Positions 1 to 10,534 of a stretch of DNA of 64,000 nt are shown here, piece by piece (positions within the stretch are counted from its first letter, which is position 1; each line of letters opens with the position of its first letter). The DNA is from Rhynchospora pubera. Its lineage: Eukaryota > Streptophyta > Magnoliopsida > Poales > Cyperaceae. The DNA is taken from NCBI GenBank assembly GCA_028095005.1, contig CM051461.1:42953968-43017967 (forward strand), in the 5' to 3' direction. Below the pieces are notes generated by a model. It was not told the origin of the DNA. It ran no database searches and saw only the letters and a program-made list of their open reading frames with translations. Made by a program: the position numbers and the translations under genes.

Positions 1-1046
1 AGCAAATCAAAACCTTCTAAAAGAGCAACGTGAAGCCATGCCAGATCATCGTTTGGCGAAATCAAAGCCACCTCAATCTCCTCAGTTGATAAACATAGTT
101 CAGCCTTTATCAGCAGCTCAAAAACCTAATACACACCGAAAATTCCAGAAATTAGATAAAAAAATTATTTCTAGAAACTCAAAACCAATGTAGCTGAACT
201 TACTTACATGAAAGAAATCGAGAACCGATCGAGCTCCCATCGTTGTCGCAACAGTTGCACAGGATCGAGGTTTGGTTCAAACATGGTTTGATTTTGGGGA
301 TAACAGCGGGATGTGCGAAATCTTCGCGCACGAAGGTGCGGAGAGGAAAGAAGAAATGGAGAAAAGAGAGAAGCTTGGATCAGTGAACGAAGGAAGGAGA
401 GAGAGAGGTGTACGTAAAGGGAAATGGGGAAATGGTTCGATCATTTTTGAGATGGAGAGAGAGGGGGAGGGAGGGAGAAGAGAGGAAAAGGGTTCCGAAC
501 GTCTTTTGGACTCCCACCTGTGAAGCTCTATTTGGTGTCACTTGAAAGGGAAAGAGCCGACCTGAGAGGCGGCCAGTGAAGGTCGTAGGCAGCGAAGATT
601 TGAAGAGGAAGAGCACAACATATACCCTCCTCTTTCGTAGGAAAGAATGGGAAGGAGACAGAGATGATCATCTGCTTAGAGAGAGAGAGAGAGAAAGAGA
701 GACCCTCAACACATCACCGTACACGCCCAAACGCTGCTCCATGCTTTGGAGTTGATGGAGGAGAAAGAAGCACGTGAGAGGTACGGAGCGAAACTATCTA
801 GAACTGGGAGACGATGAAGGCAATCGGACGAATCCGATTAATCAAAGCGAAACGGACGGCCAAGATTCGGCTACTGTGCCAACTACAGTAAAAATCGCCT
901 CTCACGTGCAGGTCACGCAGGCCCAGCCTTATATATTTCTAATTCTAATTCTAATTCTAATTCTAATTCTAATTCTAATTAACGACAGAATTGTTACTTC
1001 ACAAAATATAGAAAAATGAAATGAAAAGGACAACATGCCAAGACCC
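1..1046. other. Non-genic stretch upstream of the array
   Basis: I see no supportable gene here. Short ORFs around 272-616 are low-complexity Glu/Arg/Gly-rich readings of a purine-rich tract. A GA microsatellite lies at about 678-700 and a TTCTAA hexamer repeat at 937-980. The part before 260 could be 5' leader or intron sequence of a gene outside the window, but nothing in it can be identified. Confidence 0.5.
937..980. repeat. Hexanucleotide microsatellite (TTCTAA)n
   Basis: About seven uninterrupted TTCTAA units follow one another. The unit resembles a degenerate telomere-like hexamer but is not the plant telomere heptamer TTTAGGG, so I call it a simple repeat. Confidence 0.9.
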
Positions 1047-1627
1047 TAGGGCTGTCAATGGATACGGTACGGTACGGTACGATACGGTAGAAAGTATTTT
1101 TATTATCGTACCCGTTAAAATTTTCTTTACCCGTACCCGTTAAAAATAGCATTACCCGTACCTTACCCGTATCCGTTAAGAATTAACGGTACGAATACGA
1201 TAACGGTAAAAAGTGAATATAATAAAAATAAAATTTGTACACTCTGTATAAATAAATTATATCAATAAGTATATTAATAAAGTGCAACAATGGTGGCGAA
1301 TATTTTTGGTTTATGCTTTTTTATTTTTTCGTACACTGAATGGAAAGAATTATAAATCTTAAATAAAATCTAGCAATATTTTTTTACCAATCATGCAATA
1401 TAAGATGTCATATGTATCATGTAATTGTATCTTTTTAATTGTGGCAATTACCCGTTATGAAAACGGTACGAAATAGCTTTTATCCATACCCGTATCCGTT
1501 AAATTAACGAAAAAATTTCCTTACCCGTACCCGTTAACTTAACGAAAATAAAACTTTACCCATACCCGTCTTATACGGTACGGTACCTGTTGGGTAAATG
1601 GGTAAACGGGTTTCATTGACAGCCCTA
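1047..1627. mobile_element. Non-autonomous hAT-type transposon with subterminal repeats
   Basis: The 581-bp element has perfect 14-bp terminal inverted repeats, TAGGGCTGTCAATG and its complement. It is flanked by a perfect 8-bp direct duplication, CAAGACCC (1039-1046 and 1628-1635). An 8-bp target site and TAGGG ends are hallmarks of the hAT superfamily. Both subterminal regions are packed with ACGGTAC / TACCCGT(TAA) motifs, as expected for transposase-binding repeats. No transposase ORF is present, so mobility would need an enzyme supplied from elsewhere. Confidence 0.93.
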
Positions 1628-1730
1628 CAAGACCCCAGTTAAAACAAAAGCCGAAAGAAGTCTATTTCTCACTAAGTGCGATCCTTCCTAAGTGTGATCT
1701 CTTTCGACCTTAGCACTTCTTAAATATTTA

Positions 1731-1878
1731 GGTTCCGTTTGGATGGTGTGGGAATAAGAGGAATAAGAAAAGAAGTATTGGAAAATGTGTAACTTTGTGA
1801 AAAGTTTGGATTGTTTATAATAAATTTGAGAGTAAGAAGAAGTTACTCCCTTATTTCTGCACCCATCCAAACGGAGCC
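1731..1878. mobile_element. Tourist-like (PIF/Harbinger) MITE
   Basis: This 148-bp element has inverted ends reading GGTTCCGTTTGGATGG and, on the other strand, GGCTCCGTTTGGATGG. It is flanked by the 3-bp duplication TTA (1728-1730 and 1879-1881). TTA/TAA target sites and GG-CGTTTGG ends fit PIF/Harbinger-derived Tourist MITEs. Related copies lie near 1903, 6747, 42129, 48962, 54271 and 60240. Confidence 0.88.
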
Positions 1879-1902
1879 TTAGAGAAGTCGGACCGGCCTT
1901 TG

Positions 1903-2052
1903 ACTCCGTTTGGATAAGGTGTGGGAAGAAGGGAAGAAGGGAAGAAGTGAGAAGAAGTATTGGAAAGTGTGTAACTTTATGAAGAGTTTGGATTGTTTAT
2001 AATAAATTTATTCCCTTATTCTCTTATTCCCACACCACATCCAAATACAGCC
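1903..2052. mobile_element. Tourist-like MITE, second copy
   Basis: This element has the same CTCCGTTTGGATAAGGTGTG arm as its neighbour and a matching inverted right arm (CCACACCACATCCAAAT). It sits only about 25 bp from the previous MITE. The target-site duplication is not clear, so the exact ends are approximate. Confidence 0.75.
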
Positions 2053-2277
2053 AAAATGTCAAAAGGGTTAGGCAGAAAGATCTTGACGAGGCTTTAATGT
2101 TTACTGTATTACACTGTTTACGGGGAATGAAACAAAAGTGAGTGTGTGGATAGGTCCGGATCCTTTGGTCGTTCAAAATATAACGTCTAGTGTATGCCTG
2201 TCTTTTGATCTGAGCCGTTCAATTTAATCTCAACGGTTAATTTTTTCATGATATTTGAAGACATAGTGATTTTTTTT

Positions 2278-2674
2278 AGAGATGGGCTAAAATCAGCCAC
2301 GACTAACGGATGCAACCGTCAGCTACGATCAAATCTCAATTTTTGTGAATCTAACAGTCGGTCCGAACCCTTCACTGTGTTCTCCATATTGAAATTTCAT
2401 TGGAGACAAAATTTTATATTTTTCTGAAATGTTTTAGTATTTGTTTGATATTTTACAAAATATTTAATCTAAATAATTCTAGATTCTTCAATAACTATGA
2501 TTTTTAAAAATCTAAAAAAAATAGTAAATAAAATCAAAAAAATGTAAAATTTGGTCTCCAATGAGATTTCAATATGGAGAACACATTGAACGGTTCGGAT
2601 CGACTATTAGAATCACGAAAATTGAAAATTTATCGTAACTGACCTTCAGTCATGGTTGATTTTAGCCCATCTCT
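2278..2674. mobile_element. Fold-back MITE, family 2
   Basis: A nearly full-length imperfect palindrome of about 397 bp begins AGAGATGGGCTAAAATCA and ends with its complement. The inner arms carry a core (a TTGAACGGTT-like motif, then 'ATTTCAATATGGAGA' and an AAATTTTATATTTTT-like tract) that recurs at 18103-18445, 61762-62182 and 62202-62563. The flanks are T-runs, so the target duplication cannot be read. Confidence 0.85.
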
Positions 2675-2699
2675 TTTTTTTAAGCAATATACGATTTTA

Positions 2700-3544
2700 T
2701 GTGCTATAAAAAATTATGGTACCAAGTGATACAGGACTTTCTCGTAGTACCAAGCGATAAGATGTGTTTACCAGTATAATCCAACTAAATTCTTACAAAC
2801 AATGGTTAATTATGGATTATAGCATACTTAATTGCGAGTCAATTTTGTTAGTGAGTTCAAACCGACACGCTTTGCTGAAGGCATCTCACAAGCAACAAAG
2901 AATGGTCAGTCAGCGTTCTTTCCCTTTGGGTGGGGCCCACGCATCTGCCTTGGGCAGAATTTTGCTCTACTTGAGTGTACGATGGGGTTGAGTATGATTC
3001 TTCAGCAATTCAAATTTGAGCTATCAGAGAATTACCAGCATGCGCCTTACCCTGTTATGACTGGGATACGCATCCTCAGCAGCCGGCCTCTACAGCCATC
3101 ACCTACAGCCGGCCTTTTTTTTTTTTTTAATTTTAAAGTTCAAATGTTGAATCCAAACCGTTGATCTTGTTCAATTTTACGAGCGCTGCGTTTTCATATA
3201 AGTTTTATAAAATTTGGAGTTGATTTGATACTAGATCAAGTGGTCAACAAATGAACGTATTAGAATTAATCAGTGATAGTTAACCATATTCGTTCATTTG
3301 TTGACTACTTGATCTAGTATCAAATCAACTCCAAATTTTATAAAACTTATATGAAAACGCAGCGCTCGTAAAATTGAACAAGATCAACGGTTTGAATTCA
3401 ACATTTGAACTTTAAAATTTAAAAAAAAAAAAAAGAAAAGGCCGGCTGTAGGTGATGGCTGTAGAGGCCGGCTGCTGAGGATGCGTATCCGTTATGACTG
3501 TATATCCTGAGCATGGCGCACCCATTATATTCCAGAGGTTATGA
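2700..3544 (+). pseudogene. CYP72A relic (copy 0): intron 4/exon 5 fragment with MITE insertion
   Basis: This is the C-terminal remnant of a CYP72A P450. About 2700-2851 matches intron 4 of copy B (shared CTTAATTGC-AGTCAATTTTG stretch). The sequence then jumps straight to the middle of exon 5 at EFKPTRF, so the intron end, the ExxR helix and the start of exon 5 are deleted. The heme-binding loop FFPFGWGPRICLGQNF is still readable at about 2920-2970. Translation is broken at 3064 by a 427-bp MITE and resumes at 3501 as the terminal VYPEHGAP segment with a TGA stop at 3542-3544. No exons 1-4 lie upstream, so the copy cannot encode an enzyme. It marks the left edge of the array. Confidence 0.9.
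3064..3490. mobile_element. MULE-like fold-back MITE, family 1 (in CYP72A relic exon 5)
   Basis: The 427-bp element is flanked by the perfect 10-bp duplication GTTATGACTG (3054-3063 and 3491-3500). The outermost 51 bp at each end are exact inverted repeats starting GGATACGCATCC, and almost the whole element folds back on itself. Target duplications of 9-11 bp with long inverted repeats fit Mutator-like elements. Removing the element and one duplication copy makes the P450 reading frame continuous again, which places both boundaries exactly. Confidence 0.95.
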
Positions 3545-4252
3545 TTGCCCAACGGTTTTACAACAACAAAGGTTTTTTTATGAAAACAATTAACTATAAC
3601 AATAAAGATTTTGTGTATGATTAATTAATTAGAGCACTGGATAGTTATGAATTGGCTTCTTCAAGAGGTCATAGTGGATGTTACTCTTGTACTAACCAGA
3701 TGACATTTAAATGGTAATATTGGTGGTTTAAGCTAAGTGGATGTGCTCCTTACTGTACAAATTAACTTTTTCAAATATGGCGAAATATAATTTTGGCACA
3801 AGCTCTGTTATATTTTGTCCCGAATACTGGATTTCGAGGAAACACAAGTTTGACCCAAATCTGCCTTAAAAAAACCACGTGACGAATTGTTGTTGAAAAC
3901 TAGAATTTTAAATGAATCAAAATTAGCTAAAAATTCTAATTTCCGTCAAAACCAGAATTTGGCAATTAAAAAAATTAATTTTGCAATTTCAACTTAAATA
4001 CAGAGAGGAAGATATACATTAATGTAGGAATTAGGATACCTAGGATTTTGCTGATCGAGGTGTCGATCGAGAGAAGATCCTCTCAGGATATCTATAAAGA
4101 GCAATACATACCTTAGAGGTGAGCATACAGGTATTCTCATAGGAGGCCTAGAGAGAGGTGGCCGTACAGGTGAGCCTAGGTCCCAATCGAGAGAAGAAGT
4201 GCTTTTAGAGGAGGTGTTGATCGAGGTGCTGGTAAAAGAGGTGGAGGTGGAC
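3545..4252. other. Non-genic stretch with Arg/Gly-rich relic
   Basis: No intact gene is present. Around 4090-4250, and again after 4665, a plus-strand reading is rich in Arg-Gly (GAGGTGG-type codons), like a decayed RG-repeat protein exon. It is too degraded to name. The TIR element at 4253-4663 interrupts it. Confidence 0.35.
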
Positions 4253-4663
4253 AGGAGCGGAGTCAGGATTTCGACTTAAAGGAGTGCCAGAACTTTTTAC
4301 TTAGGCATATAAAGTTTGAAAATTTAAAAATTTTAAAAAATTGACAATAAAAAATAATATTGTATTATTTTATAATAATAATTTTCTTAACATGAATTAT
4401 ATCAAAGAAGTAATTTTTCCTTCCAAAAATAATAAGCAAAAATTTTCATATTTGAGTAATGTTTTATTTGTAATTTTTTATCTTCTAAATTTGCTCTTAA
4501 AGAAAAATTATAACTAAACTAGTTTGAATAAATAATAAATTTAATTAATTTGATTTGAACTCTTTTGTTAGGGTGCAATATGTTATATATTAACAAAATT
4601 TAGTATATAATACAAAACCTCTCCATAGAGTTTTAAAATTTTAGGGGTGCTGACTCTGCCCCT
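4253..4663. mobile_element. Short TIR transposon, AT-rich interior
   Basis: The ends read AGGAGCGGAGTCAG and, inverted, AGGGGCAGAGTCAG. The flanks share GAGGTGGA (4244-4251 and 4665-4672), one base away from each end. The interior is AT-rich with no ORF. The superfamily is not certain; a MULE or hAT derivative is possible. Confidence 0.65.
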
Positions 4664-4849
4664 CGAGGTGGAGGAGACAAGACAACGTAGTTAGGTTTCT
4701 CTTTTTTTCCAAGGAGAGTAGATTTTGGTGACTCTGATGAGGAGAAAAGGTGTGTATGGGCTAACGGAGAGAATAGAAAGCGATGATAAATTTTTAGAAT
4801 AAACGGAGAAATCCATACCACCAGCGCGACAATCAGACCCCTTCATCTT

Positions 4850-5153
4850 GTAGCCGTTGATTTTGTTAAATTTTACCCTCGATGCGTTTTCATATAAGTT
4901 TGTCGATTTGATACTTAATCAAGTGATCAAATTATGAACATATTAGAATTAATCTAACAAGATTCGTTTATTTGTTGACCATTTGATCTAGTATCAAATC
5001 AACTTCAAATTTTATAAATTTTATATAAAAACGCATCGCCAGTAAAATTTAACAAGATCAATGGTTTAGATTCTCCATTTGAATTTTAAAATTTTTAAAT
5101 ATTAAAAAAAATTGCTTGGAGAAGTCCTTTTTTGACTGTCAAGGATCCGAGTG
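4850..5153. mobile_element. Fold-back MITE, family 1 (degenerate)
   Basis: The interior is an imperfect palindrome sharing the family 1 arms (GTTGATTTTGTTAAATTTTA and CTAGTATCAAATCAACTTC motifs). It is flanked by the 11-bp direct repeat CCCTTCATCTT (4839-4849 and 5154-5164), in the size range of MULE target duplications. The outer terminal repeats have decayed. Confidence 0.75.
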
Positions 5154-6369
5154 CCCTTCATCTTAACCTCAGCACAAATTTTAAAGCAAATCCAACAGCA
5201 CAAAAATATTTTGCATGAGATCCATATGCACACATTAGTGTACTAAATCTAACAAAGTAACAATAGCAATTGAGGAGGAATTTTTGTTCTTATATTTGAA
5301 TTATTTGTCTTTGTAAAAATTTTTCAGAAAAAATAAGTTCCGTACAAAATGAATTTTTGCATGGAATTTTATATGATTTCTCGCAAATTGTACACTATGA
5401 GTGTTATTATTATTTTTTTCAACCTTGATGTTGTTTTATATAGGTTTTAAAAATTATTCTAGCTACTATTTCTTGTTGGTCAGAGCTTGGGGGCCAAGTG
5501 CTGGAGGCCTGGAGCTACTTCTTATGCAGCTCACATGGGGAGATGGAGAAATTTATGCTGCGGCTGCTGCCTGTCTGCCTGACATCTTCAATGTTTGCAT
5601 CTACTATGCTATTTGTGTCAGAGGCGGATCGGGGCGGATCCAGGGTTTTTTGAGCAAGGGCACAGTTAAAAAGATCAATATTACTAATATAAAAATATAA
5701 TAAATGATATATTTAATATTAAATTATATAATGAATAATATAATTAATTTATTTTGTACAAACACACATTCTTAATATAAACTTTTATTTTCATTGGTTT
5801 CATTCTAATTTTTAGACCTTGATTACATTCAATATTTTGTCCTCATTGCTATAGTTGATTGCGCAACAAAAGAAAAAAAAAAGCTGAGAAAAAAGATGGA
5901 ATATATTAATCAGAAATTATCTAAAAAAAATCACATTTAATATTCAAATTTTAAATCAATTATCATGTTGCTTATGAAAACACACAAATATTGAGCATTT
6001 TTTTTACAAATGCTTTGTAGCGGCTATCAAGTGACCAATATTGAACAATTGTATCGGATTTAAAGAATAAAACAAATAATTTTATGATAATTCGAGTATA
6101 ATATAAATCTAAAAATAAAAATAAAAATGAGAAAATACTCGAAAACAGAATTTTTTAGTAAGATGAGAACAAAGTAATAAAAAGCCGAAGTGCAAGAAAT
6201 GGATTACATGGTGGGGCCCATGGGATATTTTCTGTTTTCAAAGAGAGACGGGATGGGCACTGAAAATGAAAAACCTAATGAAGGGTGCGCAAAAAAAAGA
6301 ATCATCGAGGAGTGACAAAGTTTTAGGATATTCTCTATGCACTGGCGGAAGCAAAGCAAAAAAATATTT

Positions 6370-6449
6370 TTCTTAAACCGATCCTATAGGCACAAAAGCG
6401 TTCATCTCTTTTCTTAAACCGATCCTATAGGCACAAAAGCGTTCATCTC
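6370..6449. repeat. Two-copy tandem repeat, about 41 bp
   Basis: The segment TTCTTAAACCGATCCTATAG plus its following 20 bases occurs twice back to back, essentially without changes, which indicates a recent local duplication. Confidence 0.9.
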
Positions 6450-6746
6450 CTTCGAAAGCTCAGGTACCCACAGAACCGTAAAATTAGATTACTTACACAA
6501 TAGTGATATTATTCAAATGTCTTATCAGACTGGCTGGTTAAACAGGGTAGACCGTAGGGTTATAGTTGAATATCGGATGGCTGGAGAACCGGAAAAAACC
6601 GGATATCGTTCATCTCCTTTTTATATGGCATATAAACAAAAATATAGTTGCAAGGTTCAAACAATATTTTGAAACTTAGGAGGCGTGAAAAGAATTTGAT
6701 TTTGATTAGAAAAGTGTCGTACACTCATCTTCAATCCACGAGTATA

Positions 6747-6898
6747 GGCTCCGTTTGGATAGGTGTGGGAAGAAGGGAAGAAGTGAAAAGAAGTATTGGG
6801 AAGTGTGTAACTTTATGAAGAGTTTGGATTGTTTATAATTTTTTTTCTTCTTCTTATTCCTTCTTCTTCTTCTTTCTTCCAACGATCCAAACGCACCC
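6747..6898. mobile_element. Tourist-like MITE
   Basis: Inverted ends GGCTCCGTTTGGATAG and GGGTGCGTTTGGATCG bound about 152 bp with purine-rich and pyrimidine-rich arms. The flanks share ATA. It belongs to the same family as the copy at 1731. Confidence 0.8.
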
Positions 6899-7418
6899 AT
6901 AATGATAATTGGCAAAAGTAGAGTCAGCATACATAGAAAAGGAGAACCAGCTCTTGATTTAGTGACAAAAAATAATGAATCTCAAGTGAGAGGTCGCAAG
7001 TTCGGAATTCGACTGGAGAATCTTTTATAGACATTTAATTTAAAAATAAGTTGAGAGATTTGATCCCCAATTTATCTTAAAAAAAAAAACATACATAGAA
7101 AAGATAGCTGCTATAGCATATATAAAAAAACACTTGGTTACTATTGAAAGAGAAATTTATTACCACATGGACGGAAGAGAAACTTACACATTGGCAATTG
7201 AGCATCATCAAGACTCAAGAGCAAAAGTAAAACACAACAAACTCAAAAAATATCTGCAAGTCTCGACCAGTATGATTAGCTGCAAAGTATAGAAGATGTT
7301 TATCTATTTCTATATCATAGAAATAATTTAGGATGTGCTTTAAATTTGTTTACTCAATAATCATACCTCTCTACATTCTAATTGGTGATCTGCGAACTGT
7401 CAAAAAGAAAATATGTTT

Positions 7419-7692
7419 AGTTGTTTGAGATTGTCTAAGCAAGATGGCAACCTAGTTCTTCCAATGGTTAGTCATGCTAGCCAAATGCACCTACCATAGA
7501 ATTAGTTCCCGCAACAATATCAGATGATGGCTCTATTTGAGATATGTTTAGCTGGAGAATTAGTTCCTACCGTAGAATTAGATGTTTGAGATTTTCGAAG
7601 CAAGATGGCAACCTAGTTCTTCCAACGGTTAGTCATGCTAGCCAAATGCACCTACCGTAGAATTAATTCCAGCAACAATATCATTTGATGGC
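7419..7692. repeat. Direct duplication, about 110-bp unit, period about 162
   Basis: A segment containing GCAAGATGGCAACCTAGTTC, then GTCATGCTAGCCAAATGCAC and ending near CAACAATATCA, occurs at about 7419-7530 and again at 7580-7692 with a few substitutions. No coding potential was seen. Confidence 0.85.
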
Positions 7693-8072
7693 GCTATTAA
7701 TTGGATTGACTTATATGTAATATTTACATTTATATGAGTAGTTGCATGTAATAGTAATATATCAAAATTAGCACTAGATTTATTTAAGTATTTGATAGTT
7801 ATCTGTCAGTAGTAGACTTATCAATTAGGAACTTCTTTATAACCTGTCAAATTTGAACAATAACCTGTTTCAAAAGCATTTTTCAAAATTGTCTTCACTA
7901 TATATAAAGTTATAAACCCAATAAAACTATGAATTGCCCACACAGCTTTGGTTTCTAAGTGCATCTTGTTACATGATGTACACTGGTGCCGTAAATTACA
8001 TGGAAATTAGAAAACATTCAACACTTTGTGGGATGGCTTAATTGCGTATTAAATGTGGCGAAATAGGTTTAT

Positions 8073-9866
8073 GTGAGGAAGGGAGAATTGCTTTTTACAC
8101 GAAACCCTAGAGGTGGTCTCAACCACCTTTCCACTCGGCAAAATCACGCCTCTTCCTACCAGCCCCCCGCCTCTACCCACCAACACCGCGTCTCTGGCTC
8201 CCAGCACCGCGTCTCGGGCCTTTATCACCACTCCTCCGGTCGTCAGACCCTCCCTCGCCGCCGTTGGCTCCCAAAACCGATTAACCACCAAACTGAACCC
8301 AGACGTGTTTCTCAAGTCGCCACCTCTCCAGCCACCACCTATCAACCGCCAAAGGAGATAACTCTACCTGAAAGCCCCACAACCCTGCGCTTCCCACCCT
8401 CTCCCACCTACGAGGAGTGGCATTTGCGGTGCTTCAATTGCTTTCAGCGCGGCCACCTTGCCGATAACTGTTCCAATGATACCCGCTGTGTCACCTGTTG
8501 GGGGAATGGCCATGACTTTACCAAGTGTCCGGACCGGTTCACCCGGCAAAAAGGTAAAGAAACCCTGCACAATCCACAACCACCCCTCCACGTCATCTCC
8601 ACTGCGGTGGTTGGAGAGACCTCCTTCTCTGATTTGCTGGATAGCTATAATCCAGACTTGCGCACGACATTACCACCAGAGTCAGAACGACCGCAGGCCG
8701 TCTACTTCCACATCTCAAGAGACAAACTCCATCTCCATGAAGTAGAACGCCTCTCTAAGGCCCTGGTCATCACCGCTCCCCCAACCATGGAGGTCCCTCT
8801 TATCGCTGAAGTCATCGCTGGCCAACTGGCTTCCACAGGTCTGGTGAAAGCCGAGCAGCTTCAAATTGGCCACCTGACTCGTGACCGACACCTTGTTCTG
8901 CCTCCACGAGGTGTGTCAGCCAGACAGCTTGGCCTTGCAATGTCAGAGTCTTGGTGGGAGAAAGGCTACCAAGTGGCACACTGGTGCCCAACAGCTGATG
9001 CTGATGTTGACATCCCTATTTTCAAGGTTTGGCTGACTCTGGTCGGAATTCAACCTGAGCACTGGAGGGAAAGTTATGTGGCTGGCTCAATTGGACAATT
9101 TGCCACTTACCTCGGCACCATCGCCTCCAACGAATCAAATAACATGGCTACCTGGGATGTTGCGGTTTCTACACCAGACCTCCGCCGCATTCCTCGAAGC
9201 ATTTTAATGACTTGCGGCGGGTTCCTCTTCCCAGTTCCCGTCCACATCAAGAGGTGGATCCAGGTGCCACCAAGCACTATGTTTGTACAGCCACAGCCGC
9301 CTTCACCAATCCTACGCCCCAGCCACCGTGTTCCAAAATCACCAACTCCTCCTACCACCTCCGACGAGGAAGACTGCCGCATTAATGGCGACACTGTCAC
9401 TCTCAACCTCTCGTCCTTTCGTCGAATCTTCAGGGGTGTTAGTCAGGAACACATTCCTCCTCAAGTTGCTTCTTGGATGGCTCAGCCAGAGCAACCATCC
9501 TCTTCTCAACGAGCCGTTCTGCGTCGCAGTGATTTTGCTCCGGTGAGCCAGCCAGGGGTCAATTGCAGCACAACAACAAAACAAGTGCCACAAAAGATCC
9601 AGCTAAGAGCCAAAAGACTCTCTAATATCGATGTCGCAGAGCTGCATACCTCTGTTGAAGATGGTTCTTTTACAGATAATTGTTTGGCATCTTGCGCAGA
9701 TCCTGCAATTCAGGTACACTCTCAGAGTACTCCCTCCTCTTTTAGCCACTCTTTCCTGGACACGTGTAGGTTTCCTGAAATTCTTGACTTTAGTGCACAG
9801 TGTCCCTTGAAAGTTAGTACAGAAGTTTCTTTTTTGGATAATCTGTCTTTCAAACTAATAGCCTAG
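8073..9866 (+). CDS. LINE ORF1 protein (zinc-knuckle nucleic-acid-binding), frameshifted at its end
   Basis: The 597-aa reading resembles the ORF1 RNA-binding protein of plant L1 elements, which coats the element RNA in the retrotransposition particle. Two CX2CX4HX4C zinc knuckles lie at residues 120-133 and 139-152. A region at about 205-360, with an LPPRGVSARQ segment and a WCPTADADVDIPIFKVWLTL core, resembles the DUF4283/RRM-like domain found in plant ORF1 proteins. Having the zinc knuckles ahead of this domain is the reverse of the order I expect. The frame ends at TAG 9864-9866, while similar codon use continues in another frame to 10474, so a one-base frameshift is likely. The 8073 start may lie in flanking DNA. 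Confidence 0.75.
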   Translation: MRKGELLFTRNPRGGLNHLSTRQNHASSYQPPASTHQHRVSGSQHRVSGLYHHSSGRQTLPRRRWLPKPINHQTEPRRVSQVATSPATTYQPPKEITLPESPTTLRFPPSPTYEEWHLRCFNCFQRGHLADNCSNDTRCVTCWGNGHDFTKCPDRFTRQKGKETLHNPQPPLHVISTAVVGETSFSDLLDSYNPDLRTTLPPESERPQAVYFHISRDKLHLHEVERLSKALVITAPPTMEVPLIAEVIAGQLASTGLVKAEQLQIGHLTRDRHLVLPPRGVSARQLGLAMSESWWEKGYQVAHWCPTADADVDIPIFKVWLTLVGIQPEHWRESYVAGSIGQFATYLGTIASNESNNMATWDVAVSTPDLRRIPRSILMTCGGFLFPVPVHIKRWIQVPPSTMFVQPQPPSPILRPSHRVPKSPTPPTTSDEEDCRINGDTVTLNLSSFRRIFRGVSQEHIPPQVASWMAQPEQPSSSQRAVLRRSDFAPVSQPGVNCSTTTKQVPQKIQLRAKRLSNIDVAELHTSVEDGSFTDNCLASCADPAIQVHSQSTPSSFSHSFLDTCRFPEILDFSAQCPLKVSTEVSFLDNLSFKLIA

Positions 9867-10474
9867 CAATTGTTGGGCCTTCAAGTGTTAACTTACCGAC
9901 ACTTGGACCTTCAAGTGATAGCTTAGCTATTGTTGGACCTTTAAATAATCTTGAGGCTGAACCTTTTCTAAGCCCAATTCTTGGCCCAATGGTTATTCCG
10001 GAAAACCAACAGCAGGCACCAACATTTTCTGGGCCAGTTGCAGCTACAGAGGTTAACTTAACTCCTGCAGTACACAAAGTTTACAAAACCAGGGCTAAAA
10101 AAAAATCGTCTCAAGCAAAGACCGGCTTAAATTCTGGTGCAGCTGAAACAGTGCCATTGTTAGCTGGTACGGACACTGATAATTTCATTGATGTCCCGTT
10201 ACAATGGGTAGAGGCTTTAGATATGCTTAGCTTAGTGGGTGTCAACCCTTCAGTACTTATTAGTGAGAAAGACAAGTTTGATACTTCAGTTCAACAAAAG
10301 TGTCTAGAATCAAGAATTAATTTAAAGCCTGCTTCGGCTCTTAATTTAAAACAAGTCCCAAGTTCTTCCCGTCGTGCGAAGAAGCCACGAAACAATAGCA
10401 CCTCACGTTCATCAAATGAAAAGGTCGATATTCCTGGGTCAGAAGAAGACCTTCTCGATTACTCCTCGGAGTAG
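9866..10474 (+). pseudogene. LINE ORF1 C-terminal continuation (frame-shifted)
   Basis: The +2 frame is open from before 9866 to the TAG at 10474 and continues the ORF1 style: repeated VGPSS/LGPSS segments near the start, then a basic stretch (KTRAKKKSSQAK) and an acidic end (GSEEDLLDYSSE). There is no independent start codon before 9989. I read it as the tail of ORF1, detached by a single-base indel near 9850-9866. ORF2 starts 60 bp downstream, as usual for a two-ORF LINE. Confidence 0.6.
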
Positions 10475-10534
10475 ATCAGATTTATTTAATGTTTTTGCTT
10501 CCTGTCAAGGAATTTTTGTGCTGATCTTTTTGTA

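Larger units (their letters stand above)
5154..8072. other. Non-genic stretch with tandem duplications
   Basis: I see no supportable gene. An ORF at 5401-5700 gives a hydrophobic 99-aa reading with no recognisable motif. The stretch holds a 41-bp-period duplication near 6370-6449, a MITE at 6747-6898 and a longer direct duplication at 7419-7692. The rest is AT-rich and featureless. Confidence 0.5.

Noticed and set aside
272..616. ORFs on both strands near the left edge
   Set aside because: Low-complexity readings of a purine-rich tract; no motif, no splice context, and two overlapping frames look equally open.
937..980. Interstitial telomere repeat
   Set aside because: The unit is TTCTAA, not TTTAGGG, and only about seven copies are present.
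5401..5700. 99-aa hydrophobic ORF
   Set aside because: No recognisable domain, starts in an AT-rich tract and has no neighbours supporting a gene.
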